A stretch of 31,373 nt of DNA, from NCBI GenBank assembly GCA_934663625.1, contig CAKUKP010000032.1, positions 1-31,373 on the forward strand, read 5' to 3'. Shown here piece by piece: positions 6,899 to 14,014 of the stretch. The stretch is from an uncultured Clostridia bacterium. Lineage in GTDB: Bacteria > Bacillota > Clostridia > Christensenellales > Aristaeellaceae. The notes beneath the pieces are model-generated. The model did no database searches. It was given only the letters and a program-made list of their open reading frames with translations, and was not told the DNA's origin. The translations under genes and the position numbers were made by a program. Each line of letters opens with the position of its first letter. Positions within the stretch are counted from its first letter, which is position 1.

Positions 6899-6978
6899 GA
6901 TTCTATCCCCTTTTTTGTTCGTTCTGCGGATCATCCGTCCGCATAAATATCCAGACGCATGATAATTACACAGATTAA

Positions 6979-7007
6979 AGAATAGCACGCCGACGGTTTC
7001 ATGTCAA
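6979..7007 (-). promoter_or_regulatory. Promoter of galE-metN-metI
   Basis: On the minus strand TTGACA (7002-7007), a 17-nt spacer and TATTCT (6979-6984), about 80 nt upstream of galE. A GCGGA/TCCGC hairpin sits in the 5' leader. I see no SAM-box or T-box signature here. Confidence 0.8.
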
Positions 7008-7046
7008 CGTGCTTTCGATTATTTTGATGTTTTTTGAAATTGCGGA

Positions 7047-7985
7047 TCAGTTCTGCGTGTAGATGAAATCGTACATCGCACGCTTGTTTGCATCGAAATC
7101 GGGACGAATGGAATATACGCCGTCGAAATTGCCGGATTTATACGTTCCGTCGATCGGCACGCGCAGGGTTTCGATGTTGTCCAGATCCATGTTCATGCCC
7201 ATATAGGCGATATCCATGATCTGCGTAAAGGTCAGATTGGTATCGACGTACTGCAGCATTTCGGTCGCCACCGCCATCAGCGTGCCGACATTCGCATCCT
7301 GCATGATCTTATTCGCCAGCGCGGTCAGCACGGTCTGCTGGCGCTCTACGCGCACGAAATCGCTGTCGATCTTACGGATGCGGGCATAGGCGGTCGCCTG
7401 ATTGCCGTTCAGATGCACCTGATCGCCGCTCTTTTCCAGCTTTTCCATGCCGGAATAATCGGAAAGATCGAACAGACCCTTGTTCAGCGCCTTGCGTTCC
7501 GCTTCGGTTACATCCAGATCCAGTCCGCCCACCATATCGATGATGTTGGCGATGCCCTTCATGCTGACCAGCGCGTATTCCGTCAGCTGCGTGGAAAAGT
7601 TTTCATTGATCGTGTCCATGGTCAGCTGCGGACCGCCCACGGCGCATACCTCGGTCAGCTTGCGGTACTTATCCGTACCCGGAACCTTGATCCACGTATC
7701 GCGCATGAACGAGGTCAGCTTCGCCTTGCCGGTTTCGGGGTTCAGCGAAAGCATGATCATGCTGTCCGAACGCGAATAATTGTTCTGGGAATAGGAATCG
7801 CAGCCCAGCAGCAGAATGTGCCACCAGCCGCCCAGCAGCTTTTCAGAAACATCCGTGGTCTGCACATCATCGGGCGCGGCCTGCTGATTCCAATCATCGT
7901 CCTCCGCCAGCGCGATGCAGCTGAACATGAGCATGCACATCGCCAATGCGAGCGCAATGACCCTGCGGAAAAGATTTTTCTTCAT
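7047..7985 (-). CDS. LytR-CpsA-Psr (LCP) family cell-wall ligase/regulator
   Basis: A 312-aa exported LCP protein. The family transfers undecaprenyl-linked polymers such as teichoic acids or capsule to peptidoglycan. Residues 1-27 are a signal peptide or membrane anchor (ends IALAEDD). The LCP core follows: WHILLLGCDSYSQNNYSRSDSMIMLSLNP (residues 56-83), SFMRDTWIKVPG with the conserved Arg-Asp (R95-D96), and YARIRKIDSDFVRVERQQTVL (200-220) with the catalytic arginines. GGAGG sits 5 nt before the ATG. It is monocistronic. Compared with typical LCP proteins it has almost no cytoplasmic N-terminus. Confidence 0.93.
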   Translation of the reverse strand: MKKNLFRRVIALALAMCMLMFSCIALAEDDDWNQQAAPDDVQTTDVSEKLLGGWWHILLLGCDSYSQNNYSRSDSMIMLSLNPETGKAKLTSFMRDTWIKVPGTDKYRKLTEVCAVGGPQLTMDTINENFSTQLTEYALVSMKGIANIIDMVGGLDLDVTEAERKALNKGLFDLSDYSGMEKLEKSGDQVHLNGNQATAYARIRKIDSDFVRVERQQTVLTALANKIMQDANVGTLMAVATEMLQYVDTNLTFTQIMDIAYMGMNMDLDNIETLRVPIDGTYKSGNFDGVYSIRPDFDANKRAMYDFIYTQN

Positions 7986-8036
7986 AGCATCCTCCAGTCG
8001 ATAAACAATTGTGGGGTTTCATAAACCCGTACTCAT

Positions 8037-8106
8037 ATTATAACCATTCATTGTGACAAATCAACGATTTACATGTTTATTATGAATACTTTCATGATTT
8101 TGTCAA
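8037..8106 (-). promoter_or_regulatory. Promoter region of the LCP gene (two candidates)
   Basis: On the minus strand the nearer candidate is TTGATT (8059-8064), 16 nt, TATAAT (8037-8042). The farther one is TTGACA (8101-8106), 16 nt, CATAAT (8079-8084). Either could drive the gene starting at 7985. Confidence 0.6.
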
Positions 8107-8119
8107 GGTTTGCGCGCGT

Positions 8120-8148
8120 CACCGATCGGCGCGCCGCGGCATAGGATG
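8120..8148 (+). promoter_or_regulatory. Possible SigK-like promoter of the BclA-like gene
   Basis: An AC pair (8121-8122) is followed after 17 nt by CATAGGATG (8140-8148). This resembles the SigK pattern AC - 16/17 nt - CATA - 3 nt - TA. No good SigA promoter is visible before this gene. The motif is short, so the call is weak and rests partly on the coat-like product. Confidence 0.3.
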
Positions 8149-8180
8149 CATCGATCCCGAATGAAAGGAGCAAATTTTTT

Positions 8181-8816
8181 ATGGCAACCATTAAATGCGG
8201 CTGTTACGGCACGCTGGGCAGCATTGCGGGGCCGATGCAGCATTGTCCCCCGCCGCCCGCCGACAGTTCCTATTATCAGAATTTCCCGTTCTACAACGGG
8301 CCGTGTCCCCCCGGACCGAATCTGCCCTGCTGCAGACCCTGCCGCCCCTGCGGGTGCAGACCCTGTCCGCCGTATCCGCCGGAGATGGATATCCCGACCA
8401 CGAACCGGATCGCCGCGCTGTTTACCGCGGACGCGCCGCAGGACGTAAGCGCCGGAAACGCCGTGCAGCTCACGGCGCAGCTGATCAATCCGGAATACTT
8501 CGCTCCGGCGCAGGGCGGCATCGCAATCCGCAGGGCGGGCTTGTACATGGCGATCTTTTGCATCAACCTGCCGCCCCTGCAAACCATCAGCACGCACTTT
8601 GTGCTGCGCTTGAACGGAACGGCGATCGATGCTTCGCGCATCGCGCTCACCTGCACTTCCGATAACAACAATACCTGCGTTACCGGTCAGGCGCTGGTGC
8701 AGGCGACCCCCAATTCCCTGCTCACGCTGAACACGGAAAGCGCGTTCGCGATCGAAGTACCCTCAACCGTCGAAAATGTGTTCTCTCTATCCCTCGTCCA
8801 CATTGCAGCAGGCTGA
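8181..8816 (+). CDS. Cys/Pro-rich protein with BclA/C1q-like C-terminal jelly-roll domain
   Basis: A 211-aa protein in two parts. Residues 1-69 are Cys/Pro/Gly/Tyr-rich with ten cysteines (6, 8, 22, 42, 50, 51, 54, 57, 59, 62) and repeats such as CCRPCRPCGCRPCPPYPP. Residues 75-211 have alternating strands typical of BclA-C/C1q-TNF-like trimer domains: AGNAVQLTAQ, GGIAIRRAGLYMAIFCINLPP, THFVLRLNGTAIDASRIALTC, SLLTLNTESAFAIEVPSTVENVFSLSLVHIAAG. Clostridial proteins of this build are spore coat or exosporium surface proteins, but no Gly-X-Y collagen stretch is present here. AAAGGAG precedes the ATG, and there is no Sec signal peptide, which fits assembly on the spore from the mother cell. The stop codon lies in a partial repeat hairpin. 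Confidence 0.8.
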   Translation: MATIKCGCYGTLGSIAGPMQHCPPPPADSSYYQNFPFYNGPCPPGPNLPCCRPCRPCGCRPCPPYPPEMDIPTTNRIAALFTADAPQDVSAGNAVQLTAQLINPEYFAPAQGGIAIRRAGLYMAIFCINLPPLQTISTHFVLRLNGTAIDASRIALTCTSDNNNTCVTGQALVQATPNSLLTLNTESAFAIEVPSTVENVFSLSLVHIAAG

Positions 8817-9480
8817 GCTAAACGCAGGGCGTTTGATCCCAGTAGCTACCGCGCTGGTTCGCAGTGGTCGGTCAGAATGACCGCCGCGAAACGACGTTTT
8901 TGCAGGCTGAGCCCGCACCCAGTAGCTACCGTGCTGTTGATTGCGCCCGGCAAGAATGGGCGCAATCAAACGACGTTTTTGCAGCCATTGATTCAAGCTG
9001 CAAAAACTGCCTAAGTGCAGCGACACAAGGAGTTTCTCTCCCTCAGTCTGTGCTAACGCACAGCCAGCTCCCCCATCAGGTGGAGCCAAGAACGATGCAC
9101 ATTAGCCTTGCCTGCCTCTGATGAGGAAGGTGGCAAAACCGCAGGTTTTGACGGAAGGAGAGAACCCATGTAAGTTTTGATGCCTTGAATTTATGGGCAT
9201 CAAAACGTGAATTCGTAATAACCCCGAATCGAATAGCAACAAAGAATCCATGTCCCTTAAATCCATGGGGACATGGATTCGCCTTTCCCAGCACGGCAGT
9301 AGCTGGAAACCGACACAGTCGGCATAAGTTTTGATGCCTTGAATCTATGGGCATCAAAACGCAGGTTCGAGATAAGTCAGAACAGGAACGAAAGAAAGAA
9401 TCCACGACCCTTGAACCAATGGGGTCGTGGATTCGTCTTTTACAACACGGCAGTTGCTGGGATCAAGCGCACTGCGCTTG
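8817..9480. repeat. Mosaic palindromic array, locus 3, between two convergent genes
   Basis: No gene is present. From the left gene: C (8820-8834), H3-type hairpin (8856-8892), a second C (about 8902-8916), H3 (8937-8969, stem TTGATTGCGCCC), H2 (8975-9007, stem GTTTTTGCAGC, loop CATTGATTCAA), and module A' (9038-9090, with CTGTGC/GCACAG). An inverted A follows (9110-9165). From jag on the minus strand: C (CAAGCGC/GCGCTTG, 9464-9480), H1 (9398-9434), H2 (9328-9360), C (about 9306-9322), a second H1 (9244-9280) and H2 (9174-9206). Every H1 and H2 loop is 11 nt. Spacers of about 37-38 nt between H1 and H2 are also related. Confidence 0.85.
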
Positions 9481-10425
9481 CTATTTAAGGGTGATGATCA
9501 CGCGGCGGTAGGGTTCTTCGCCCTCGGAATGGGTGGTGACCTCCGGATCATTCTGGAGCGCGGAATGCAGAATGCGGCGCTCGTTGGGGTTCATGGGCTC
9601 CAGCGCCACGCGGCGGCCGCTCTTCTTTGCGCGGTTGGCCATGCGCACCGCCAGCTTGCGCAGCGCCTCTTCGCGCTTGGCGCGATAGTTTTCGGTATCC
9701 AGCGATACGCGCAGATATTCCTCGCGATCGCGGTTGACGTTCAGGCTGGTAAGATACTGCAGCGCATCCAGCGTTTCGCCGCGGCGGCCGATCAGGATGG
9801 ACATATTTTCGCCGCTGAGCTGCATCCGCATCTGTTCCGGCTTATCGCTGACTTCGATTGCGGCGGGCACGCCCATGTGCTCGGTAAGCCCCTTCAGGAA
9901 ATCGCGCGCGCGCTTTGCGGCATCGGAAAGCTCCTCTTCCGGCGTCGCGACGAACGGCTCGGCGGGTTCGGCGGGCGCGGCCTCGGTCACGGGTTCGGGA
10001 CGCGGTTCGCGCGCTTCGCGGTTGTTCTTGCGCTGGCGGGGCTTGCGCGCCTTCTTTTCGGGCGCGGCTTCCTCCGCGGGCGCATCGGCACTCTCTTCGG
10101 ATACGGCGGGTGTGGCCGGGGCGGCAGCCTTCGGCGCAGCGGTCTTGGACTGCTTCGGCTCCTGCGGCTTCTTTTCCGCCTTCCTGCGATTCGCGGGCGC
10201 GGGCTGATCCAGCGTGAACACCGGCATTTCGATATCGAAGGAAGTATCCTTTTCCTTCATCGTCAGGCGAACGCGGGCGGGCTTTCCGAACATGCCGAAA
10301 ATTCCGGGGCTGCCCATATCGATAACGCTGGTTTCGACGTCGTCCTGCGTGCATCCCAGCTGTGCCAAACCGTTCTGAATGGCGTCCTTCACGGTCTTGC
10401 CGCTGGCTTCAATAAACTTGTTCAA
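9481..10425 (-). CDS. jag: RNA-binding cell elongation regulator Jag/EloR (KhpB)
   Basis: A 314-aa protein encoded next to yidC as usual. Jag/EloR with KhpA binds RNA and controls cell elongation and septation. Domains in order are Jag-N (KFIEASGKTVKDAIQNGLAQLGC through GSPGIFGMFGKPARVRL, about 1-60), an Ala/Pro/Glu/Lys-rich low-complexity linker (about 75-175), KH (MSILIGRRGETLDALQYLTSLNVNR) and a C-terminal R3H (ALEPMNPNERRILHSALQNDPEVTTHSEG). I chose a TTG start at 10425 because the homologous region begins there and GGAGG lies 9 nt upstream. The upstream ATG at 10464 has no such site. The linker is long for the family. A repeat hairpin starts at the base after the stop. Confidence 0.93.
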   Translation of the reverse strand: MNKFIEASGKTVKDAIQNGLAQLGCTQDDVETSVIDMGSPGIFGMFGKPARVRLTMKEKDTSFDIEMPVFTLDQPAPANRRKAEKKPQEPKQSKTAAPKAAAPATPAVSEESADAPAEEAAPEKKARKPRQRKNNREAREPRPEPVTEAAPAEPAEPFVATPEEELSDAAKRARDFLKGLTEHMGVPAAIEVSDKPEQMRMQLSGENMSILIGRRGETLDALQYLTSLNVNRDREEYLRVSLDTENYRAKREEALRKLAVRMANRAKKSGRRVALEPMNPNERRILHSALQNDPEVTTHSEGEEPYRRVIITLK

Positions 10426-10537
10426 GGCGCATTGCCTCCTTGCTAAATTATATTCATTATTCATTCTCAGAATTCACAAAAGCGAACCCCGCACCGGACG
10501 GTACGGGATCCGTATACAGTCGTCTCGGAAAGATGAT

Positions 10538-10565
10538 TATTCGATGGTTTCTATTCGATGGTTTC
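10538..10565. repeat. 14-bp tandem duplication across the yidC stop codon
   Basis: TATTCGATGGTTTC occurs twice head to tail (10538-10551 and 10552-10565). The second copy encodes the last residues (ETIE) and part of the stop of YidC, and the first copy is just downstream of the stop. Confidence 0.9.
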
Positions 10566-11570
10566 CTTCGCGGCTTCCTCAAGCGCCTTCTTCTGATCCT
10601 GGCGATCGAAATACCAGTTCACCGCCAGCTGCTGCACCACCTGAATGACGTTGGCCGCCATCCAGTAAATGGCGAACGCGGCGTTGTAACCGGCGCAGAT
10701 ATACAGCGAAAAGAGGGGGAAGAACCACTTCATGAAGCCGTTGTTCATGGGGTTGGACTGCTGATCATCGGCTTCGGCGGTCTGCTTCGGCGCGTTGCTG
10801 GTGAACTTCGTCATGAAGAACTGGCTCAGCGCGGCGAGCACCGGCAGAATGAACAGGCCGTTCGCGCTGCTGAACAACGCTTCAAAGGAGGTCGGCAGCG
10901 TGAGCGAGGGATTGATGATCAACAGATTCAGCGGAATCGATACGAAATTGCCGGTGCCGAACTGCGCCGCGATTTCGCGATAGATATCCGTGGTGAGGAA
11001 TTCCCGTGCGGCGGCGAGATTATCGGCGGTCAGCACGGTGCTTCCGCTGGAGGCCGCGATGGTCTTGAGTCCATCACCCACCTTGGGCAGAATGGTTGCC
11101 ATAAAGGAATCGGGCTGGAACACATTCTTGATCCACAGCCAGCTTTGCATGTTGTCGCGCACGGCGGCGGCGATGGCTTCCGCCGTATCGCCCGCAGCGG
11201 CGGCGTCCTTCATCTGAAGGATCATGGAAATGGTGTGTTCGTTCGCCAGATTGCGCATTGCGGCGAACATGAACCACAGAATCGGCAGGGAGATCAGCAT
11301 CGGCAGGCAGCCGGACATCGGGCTTACATGCTCCTTGCGATAGAGTTCGTTCAGCTTCAGATTCAGCTTTTCCTTATCGCCGGCGTACTTCTTCTGAAGC
11401 GCCTGCACCTTGGGCTGAACCTTGCTCATGGCGCGCATGCTCTTTTTGCTCTTGATGTCCAGCGGCATCAGCACCAGACGCACCATCAGGGTGAATACCA
11501 CGACGCTCCAGCCGTAATTGCCCACCCAACCGACAATCCATTCAAGGATGCTTGTGAAAATACCGGTCAT
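10551..11570 (-). CDS. yidC: Membrane protein insertase YidC (Oxa1 family)
   Basis: A 339-aa five-helix Oxa1-type insertase. It starts with MTGIFTSILEWIVGWVGNYGWSVVVFTLMVRLVLMPLDIKSKKSM, where R31 matches the conserved groove arginine, followed by a charged cytoplasmic hairpin (AMSKVQPKVQALQKKYAGDKEKLNLKLNELYRKEHVSPMSGCLPMLISLPILW). The loop between helices 2 and 3 (about 115-200) is longer than in Bacillus YidC1. The last helices contain FPLFSLYICAGYNAAFAIYWMAANVIQVVQQ. No lipobox is present. GGAGGAG precedes the ATG. It is third after rnpA and yidD, with jag after it, the standard order. Confidence 0.97.
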   Translation of the reverse strand: MTGIFTSILEWIVGWVGNYGWSVVVFTLMVRLVLMPLDIKSKKSMRAMSKVQPKVQALQKKYAGDKEKLNLKLNELYRKEHVSPMSGCLPMLISLPILWFMFAAMRNLANEHTISMILQMKDAAAAGDTAEAIAAAVRDNMQSWLWIKNVFQPDSFMATILPKVGDGLKTIAASSGSTVLTADNLAAAREFLTTDIYREIAAQFGTGNFVSIPLNLLIINPSLTLPTSFEALFSSANGLFILPVLAALSQFFMTKFTSNAPKQTAEADDQQSNPMNNGFMKWFFPLFSLYICAGYNAAFAIYWMAANVIQVVQQLAVNWYFDRQDQKKALEEAAKETIE

Positions 11571-11600
11571 TGAATCTCCTCCACGGGTTCGAATGCTTGA

Positions 11601-11831
11601 TCAGGGAACAGGGTCGTATCCGCCCTTGCAGAACGGATTGCAGCGCAATATCCGGCGCAGCGCCAGATAACCGCCCTTCAGCGCGCCGTATTTCGTAATG
11701 GCCTCGAACGCATATTGCGAGCATGTCGGAATAAACCGGCAGCACGGCTTGTGCAGCGGCGATATGCTTACGCGATAAAAGCGAATCAGCCAGAGCAGAA
11801 ACCGCTTTGGCAGGGATGCCAATGTGCGCAT
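11601..11831 (-). CDS. yidD: Membrane protein insertion efficiency factor YidD
   Basis: A 76-aa protein with the family core FLLWLIRFYRVSISPLHKPCCRFIPTCSQYAFEAITKYGALKGGYLALRRILRCNPFCKGGYDPVP, including the conserved cysteines and the amphipathic N-terminal helix. YidD assists YidC-dependent insertion. The ATG at 11831 shares its A with the rnpA stop (TAATG), so translation is coupled. The longer in-frame ORF upstream is the shadow of rnpA. yidC starts 30 nt downstream. Confidence 0.96.
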   Translation of the reverse strand: MRTLASLPKRFLLWLIRFYRVSISPLHKPCCRFIPTCSQYAFEAITKYGALKGGYLALRRILRCNPFCKGGYDPVP

Positions 11832-12205
11832 TAGTTTGCCTCTCGGATGAGTCCTGCCCGCGCGAGCACGGAATGAATCTCGCGCGTGAGTTCTGCGTGC
11901 GGCACATCCTTCAGCGCGGGCCGCGCAATCAGGATGTATTTGCCGCACTTCAGCTGTGTGCGCATTTTGCGCACGTCCTCGCGCATGTACCGCCGGATGC
12001 GGTTGCGCGTTACGGCGTTGCCCACCTTGGAGGATACGGAGAATCCGAATTTCTGATCCCGCCCCTTCAGATGAATCAACACCAGATTTTTCGAGGGGTA
12101 TGATTTTCCTCTGCGATAGACATAGCGATAGTTTCGATTATCGCCCAATCTGAATCTGCGCGCAAAGCCCTGGCTTATGCGCGCATTTCTATCCTGCCCC
12201 TCCAT
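11831..12205 (-). CDS. rnpA: Ribonuclease P protein component RnpA
   Basis: A 124-aa basic protein subunit of RNase P, which helps the catalytic RNA cut tRNA leaders. It has the aromatic N-terminal strand RFRLGDNRNYRYVYRRGKSY, FGFSVSSKVGNAVTRNRIRRYMRE with the RNR signature, and the C-terminal KYILIARPAL segment. The ATG at 12205 follows the rpmH stop by 13 nt and has no clear Shine-Dalgarno site. An internal start closer to RFRLG (for example TTG) would fit the family's usual N-terminus, and GGAGGGG does lie just inside the called ORF. The exact start is therefore uncertain. Confidence 0.95.
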   Translation of the reverse strand: MEGQDRNARISQGFARRFRLGDNRNYRYVYRRGKSYPSKNLVLIHLKGRDQKFGFSVSSKVGNAVTRNRIRRYMREDVRKMRTQLKCGKYILIARPALKDVPHAELTREIHSVLARAGLIREAN

Positions 12206-12218
12206 TGGGTTCGGGAAA

Positions 12219-12353
12219 TCAGACGGTCAGAACCTTGCGGCCGCGGGCACGGCGCGCCTTCAGAACGTTGCGGCCTGCGCGGGTCTTCATGCGGGCGCGG
12301 AAGCCATGAACCTTGGAACGCTGACGCTTCTTGGGCTGGTAAGTACGGAACAT
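12219..12353 (-). CDS. rpmH: 50S ribosomal protein L34
   Basis: A 44-aa basic ribosomal protein, full length: MFRTYQPKKRQRSKVHGF, then RARMKTRAGRNVLKARRARGRKVLTV. GAAGGAG precedes the ATG. It is the first gene of the rpmH-rnpA-yidD-yidC-jag operon, with a consensus promoter about 80 nt upstream and a short leader hairpin. In most Bacillota dnaA lies divergently on its other side; here a sugar transporter does. Confidence 0.97.
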   Translation of the reverse strand: MFRTYQPKKRQRSKVHGFRARMKTRAGRNVLKARRARGRKVLTV

Positions 12354-12386
12354 TGTGAACAACTCCTTCAATCGTAATCTATGATA

Positions 12387-12407
12387 TTTTGCTCTGTTTG
12401 AGCAAAA
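12387..12407 (-). promoter_or_regulatory. Leader hairpin of rpmH
   Basis: A perfect 8-bp stem (TTTTGCTC/GAGCAAAA) with a 5-nt loop lies between the rpmH promoter and its ribosome binding site. A role in r-protein control or mRNA stability is possible but not shown. Confidence 0.5.
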
Positions 12408-12430
12408 ATTCCCAAACATACAGCCTTATT

Positions 12431-12459
12431 ATTATATGGTTTTTATTCGGCAATGTCAA
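12431..12459 (-). promoter_or_regulatory. Promoter of the rpmH operon
   Basis: On the minus strand TTGACA (12454-12459), a 17-nt spacer and TATAAT (12431-12436): a full consensus match, as expected for a highly expressed ribosomal gene. Confidence 0.93.
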
Positions 12460-12797
12460 GCACCTGCGCGTGAATTCGTTTCGCGCTTTTCCGATTTTTC
12501 ACAAGCCTGTCATGAATTTGTACGCGCCGCGGCCGCGGAGGGCGCGCACCGCGCGTAAATTTACCGATTAAAATACTGTATCCGGCGGCGGCGCGCGCAT
12601 ACGAAACGCGCTCCGAGCATAAATTCACCCGCGCCGCGGTTTGCGCAGGTGTGATTTTGTGCGGGCGATCCACGAATATATCCGCGCCCGGCTCAAATGT
12701 TTCGGAAAATAATCAACCATCGAAAGAAAATATTATCCGTTTTTTCGAATATTTGTACGCCGTGTGCATATATAATCGCTGATTTTTTCCTTAAATG
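12460..12797. other. Intergenic stretch with GC-rich blocks in AT-rich DNA
   Basis: I see no convincing gene. From about 12515 to 12690 there are short blocks dense in CpG (such as GCGCCGCGGCCGCGG and GGCGGCGGCGCGCGC) alternating with A/T-rich stretches. After 12700 the DNA is A/T-rich. No DnaA box matching TTATCCACA is present on either strand; the closest is TTTTTCACA near 12496. Confidence 0.5.
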
Positions 12798-12820
12798 TGC
12801 AAATGTTATTGACATTCGCA
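12798..12820 (+). promoter_or_regulatory. Candidate operator overlapping the sugar-operon -35 element
   Basis: A near-perfect dyad, TGCAAATGT - TATTG - ACATTCGCA, with 9-bp arms and one mismatch, overlaps the -35 hexamer. The position suits a repressor of the transporter operon. No regulator gene is adjacent. Confidence 0.45.
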
Positions 12821-12837
12821 AATACATACGTTAAAAT
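12809..12837 (+). promoter_or_regulatory. Promoter of the sugar ABC transporter operon
   Basis: TTGACA (12809-12814), a 17-nt spacer and TAAAAT (12832-12837). A 6-bp triloop hairpin ACGGGC-TTT-GCCCGT (12867-12881) lies just before the AGGAGG of the binding-protein gene. Confidence 0.85.
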
Positions 12838-12902
12838 ATAAACCAGATGAGATGATTTCGTTAATAACGGGCTTTGCCCGTAAATAATAGGAGGTTACTC
12901 AC

Positions 12903-13814
12903 ATGAAAAAGGTAGCGGCTCTTGTACTGGTACTGTGCGTACTGCTGATGGGCGCGGCGTTGGCCGAGGGCAACAAGATCGGTTACACCTGCATGGACGG
13001 CACCAACCCCTTCTTCGTAGCGCTTGAAGGATCGATTCGCGAGATCGTTGAAGCGCACGGCGACGAACTGATTTCTCTGGACCCGCAGAACTCGAACGAA
13101 AAGCAGATCTCTCTGGTAGAGGACATCATCATGCAGGGCATTGTGGCGATGTTCATCAACCCCGTTGACCGCGAGGGCATCCTGCCGGCGCTGGACGCGC
13201 TGAAGGAAGCCGATATCCCGATCTTCGGCTTCGATACCGAAGTTGCGGATATGTCCTATCTGATTTCCTATGCCGGCTCCGATAACTACAACGCCGGTTA
13301 CGTCTGCGGCCTCGACCTGCTCGAAAAGTGCCCCGAAGGCGGCGACATCATCGTTCTGGACAGCCCCACGATGCAGTCCGTTGTAGACCGCACCAACGGC
13401 TTCCTGGATGCGATTAAGGACAAGGGCTTCACCGTGGTTGCGCAGATCGACTCCATGGGCAATCAGGAGCAGGGCAACCTGAACGGCACCGACGCGCTGA
13501 CCGCGAACCCCGATGCGGTCTGCATCTTCGGCGGCAACGATCCGACGGCGCTGGGCGCATACGCGGCGGCGGAAGCGGCTGGCTCCAAGGCGCTGATCTA
13601 CGGCGTTGACGGTTCTCCGGACATCAAGGCGCTGATCGCAGAGGGCAAGGTTACCGGCTCCGGCGCGCAGTCTCCCATGACCATCGGCAAGACCATCGCC
13701 GAAACCTACTATAAGTGGCTGGACGGCGAAGAGGTTGAAGCGCGCATCCCGATCGAGACCTTCATGATCAACGCCGACAACGTTGCCGAATATGGCACCG
13801 ACGGATGGCAATAA
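12903..13814 (+). CDS. Sugar ABC transporter substrate-binding protein (RbsB type)
   Basis: A 303-aa binding protein of the ribose/galactose class (type I periplasmic fold). The signal peptide is MKKVAALVLVLCVLLMGAALA, with cleavage before EGNK; Cys12 is not in a lipobox. The mature part starts KIGYTCMDGTNPFFVALEGSIREIVEAHGDELI, with family segments AMFINPVDREGILPALDALKEADIPIFGFDTEV and ICIFGGNDPTALGAYAAAEAAG-type sequence near residue 200. GGAGG precedes the ATG. It is the first gene of an operon with an ATPase and a permease. The sugar cannot be told from sequence; ribose, galactose, xylose or a polyol are all possible. Confidence 0.93.
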   Translation: MKKVAALVLVLCVLLMGAALAEGNKIGYTCMDGTNPFFVALEGSIREIVEAHGDELISLDPQNSNEKQISLVEDIIMQGIVAMFINPVDREGILPALDALKEADIPIFGFDTEVADMSYLISYAGSDNYNAGYVCGLDLLEKCPEGGDIIVLDSPTMQSVVDRTNGFLDAIKDKGFTVVAQIDSMGNQEQGNLNGTDALTANPDAVCIFGGNDPTALGAYAAAEAAGSKALIYGVDGSPDIKALIAEGKVTGSGAQSPMTIGKTIAETYYKWLDGEEVEARIPIETFMINADNVAEYGTDGWQ

Positions 13815-13879
13815 TCGCATAACCTTGATTCACAGACTGTGAACACAAGCTCGGTCTGCTGATTCCGGCACATGATCCG

Positions 13880-13910
13880 ATTGCCGGCGTTTCGCCGAAA
13901 CGCCGGCAAT
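13880..13910 (+). promoter_or_regulatory. Strong hairpin after the binding-protein gene
   Basis: A perfect 13-bp G+C-rich stem (ATTGCCGGCGTTT on the left) with loop CGCCG and no U-tract after it. Such hairpins after binding-protein genes commonly protect the upstream message and give more binding protein than permease. Confidence 0.7.
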
Positions 13911-13936
13911 TTACGATTTGAAAATCATGATTTGAG

Positions 13937-13975
13937 AAAGAGGCTTTGTCGTTACTGGATAAAGCCCCTTTTTCA
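13937..13975 (+). terminator. Partial terminator/attenuator between binding-protein and ATPase genes
   Basis: GGCTTT/AAAGCC with flanking AAAG/CTTT pairs (one mismatch), a 13-nt loop, and T-rich end. It probably reduces but does not abolish read-through, since the ATPase gene at 14015 has no evident promoter of its own. Confidence 0.55.
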
Positions 13976-14014
13976 GATCGTTCCCGCACAATAAAGAAAC
14001 GGTGGTGAGATCAA

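Noticed and set aside
4402..6946. Long antisense frames opposite metI, metN and galE
   Set aside because: They mirror conserved genes, have low-complexity products and no family resemblance.
8817..9480. CRISPR-like array
   Set aside because: Repeats are hairpins of several types with variable spacing and both orientations. There are no regular unique spacers and no cas genes.
12354..12902. Chromosomal replication origin
   Set aside because: Gene orientation fits, but no DnaA-box cluster or dnaA gene is present, so I did not annotate oriC.
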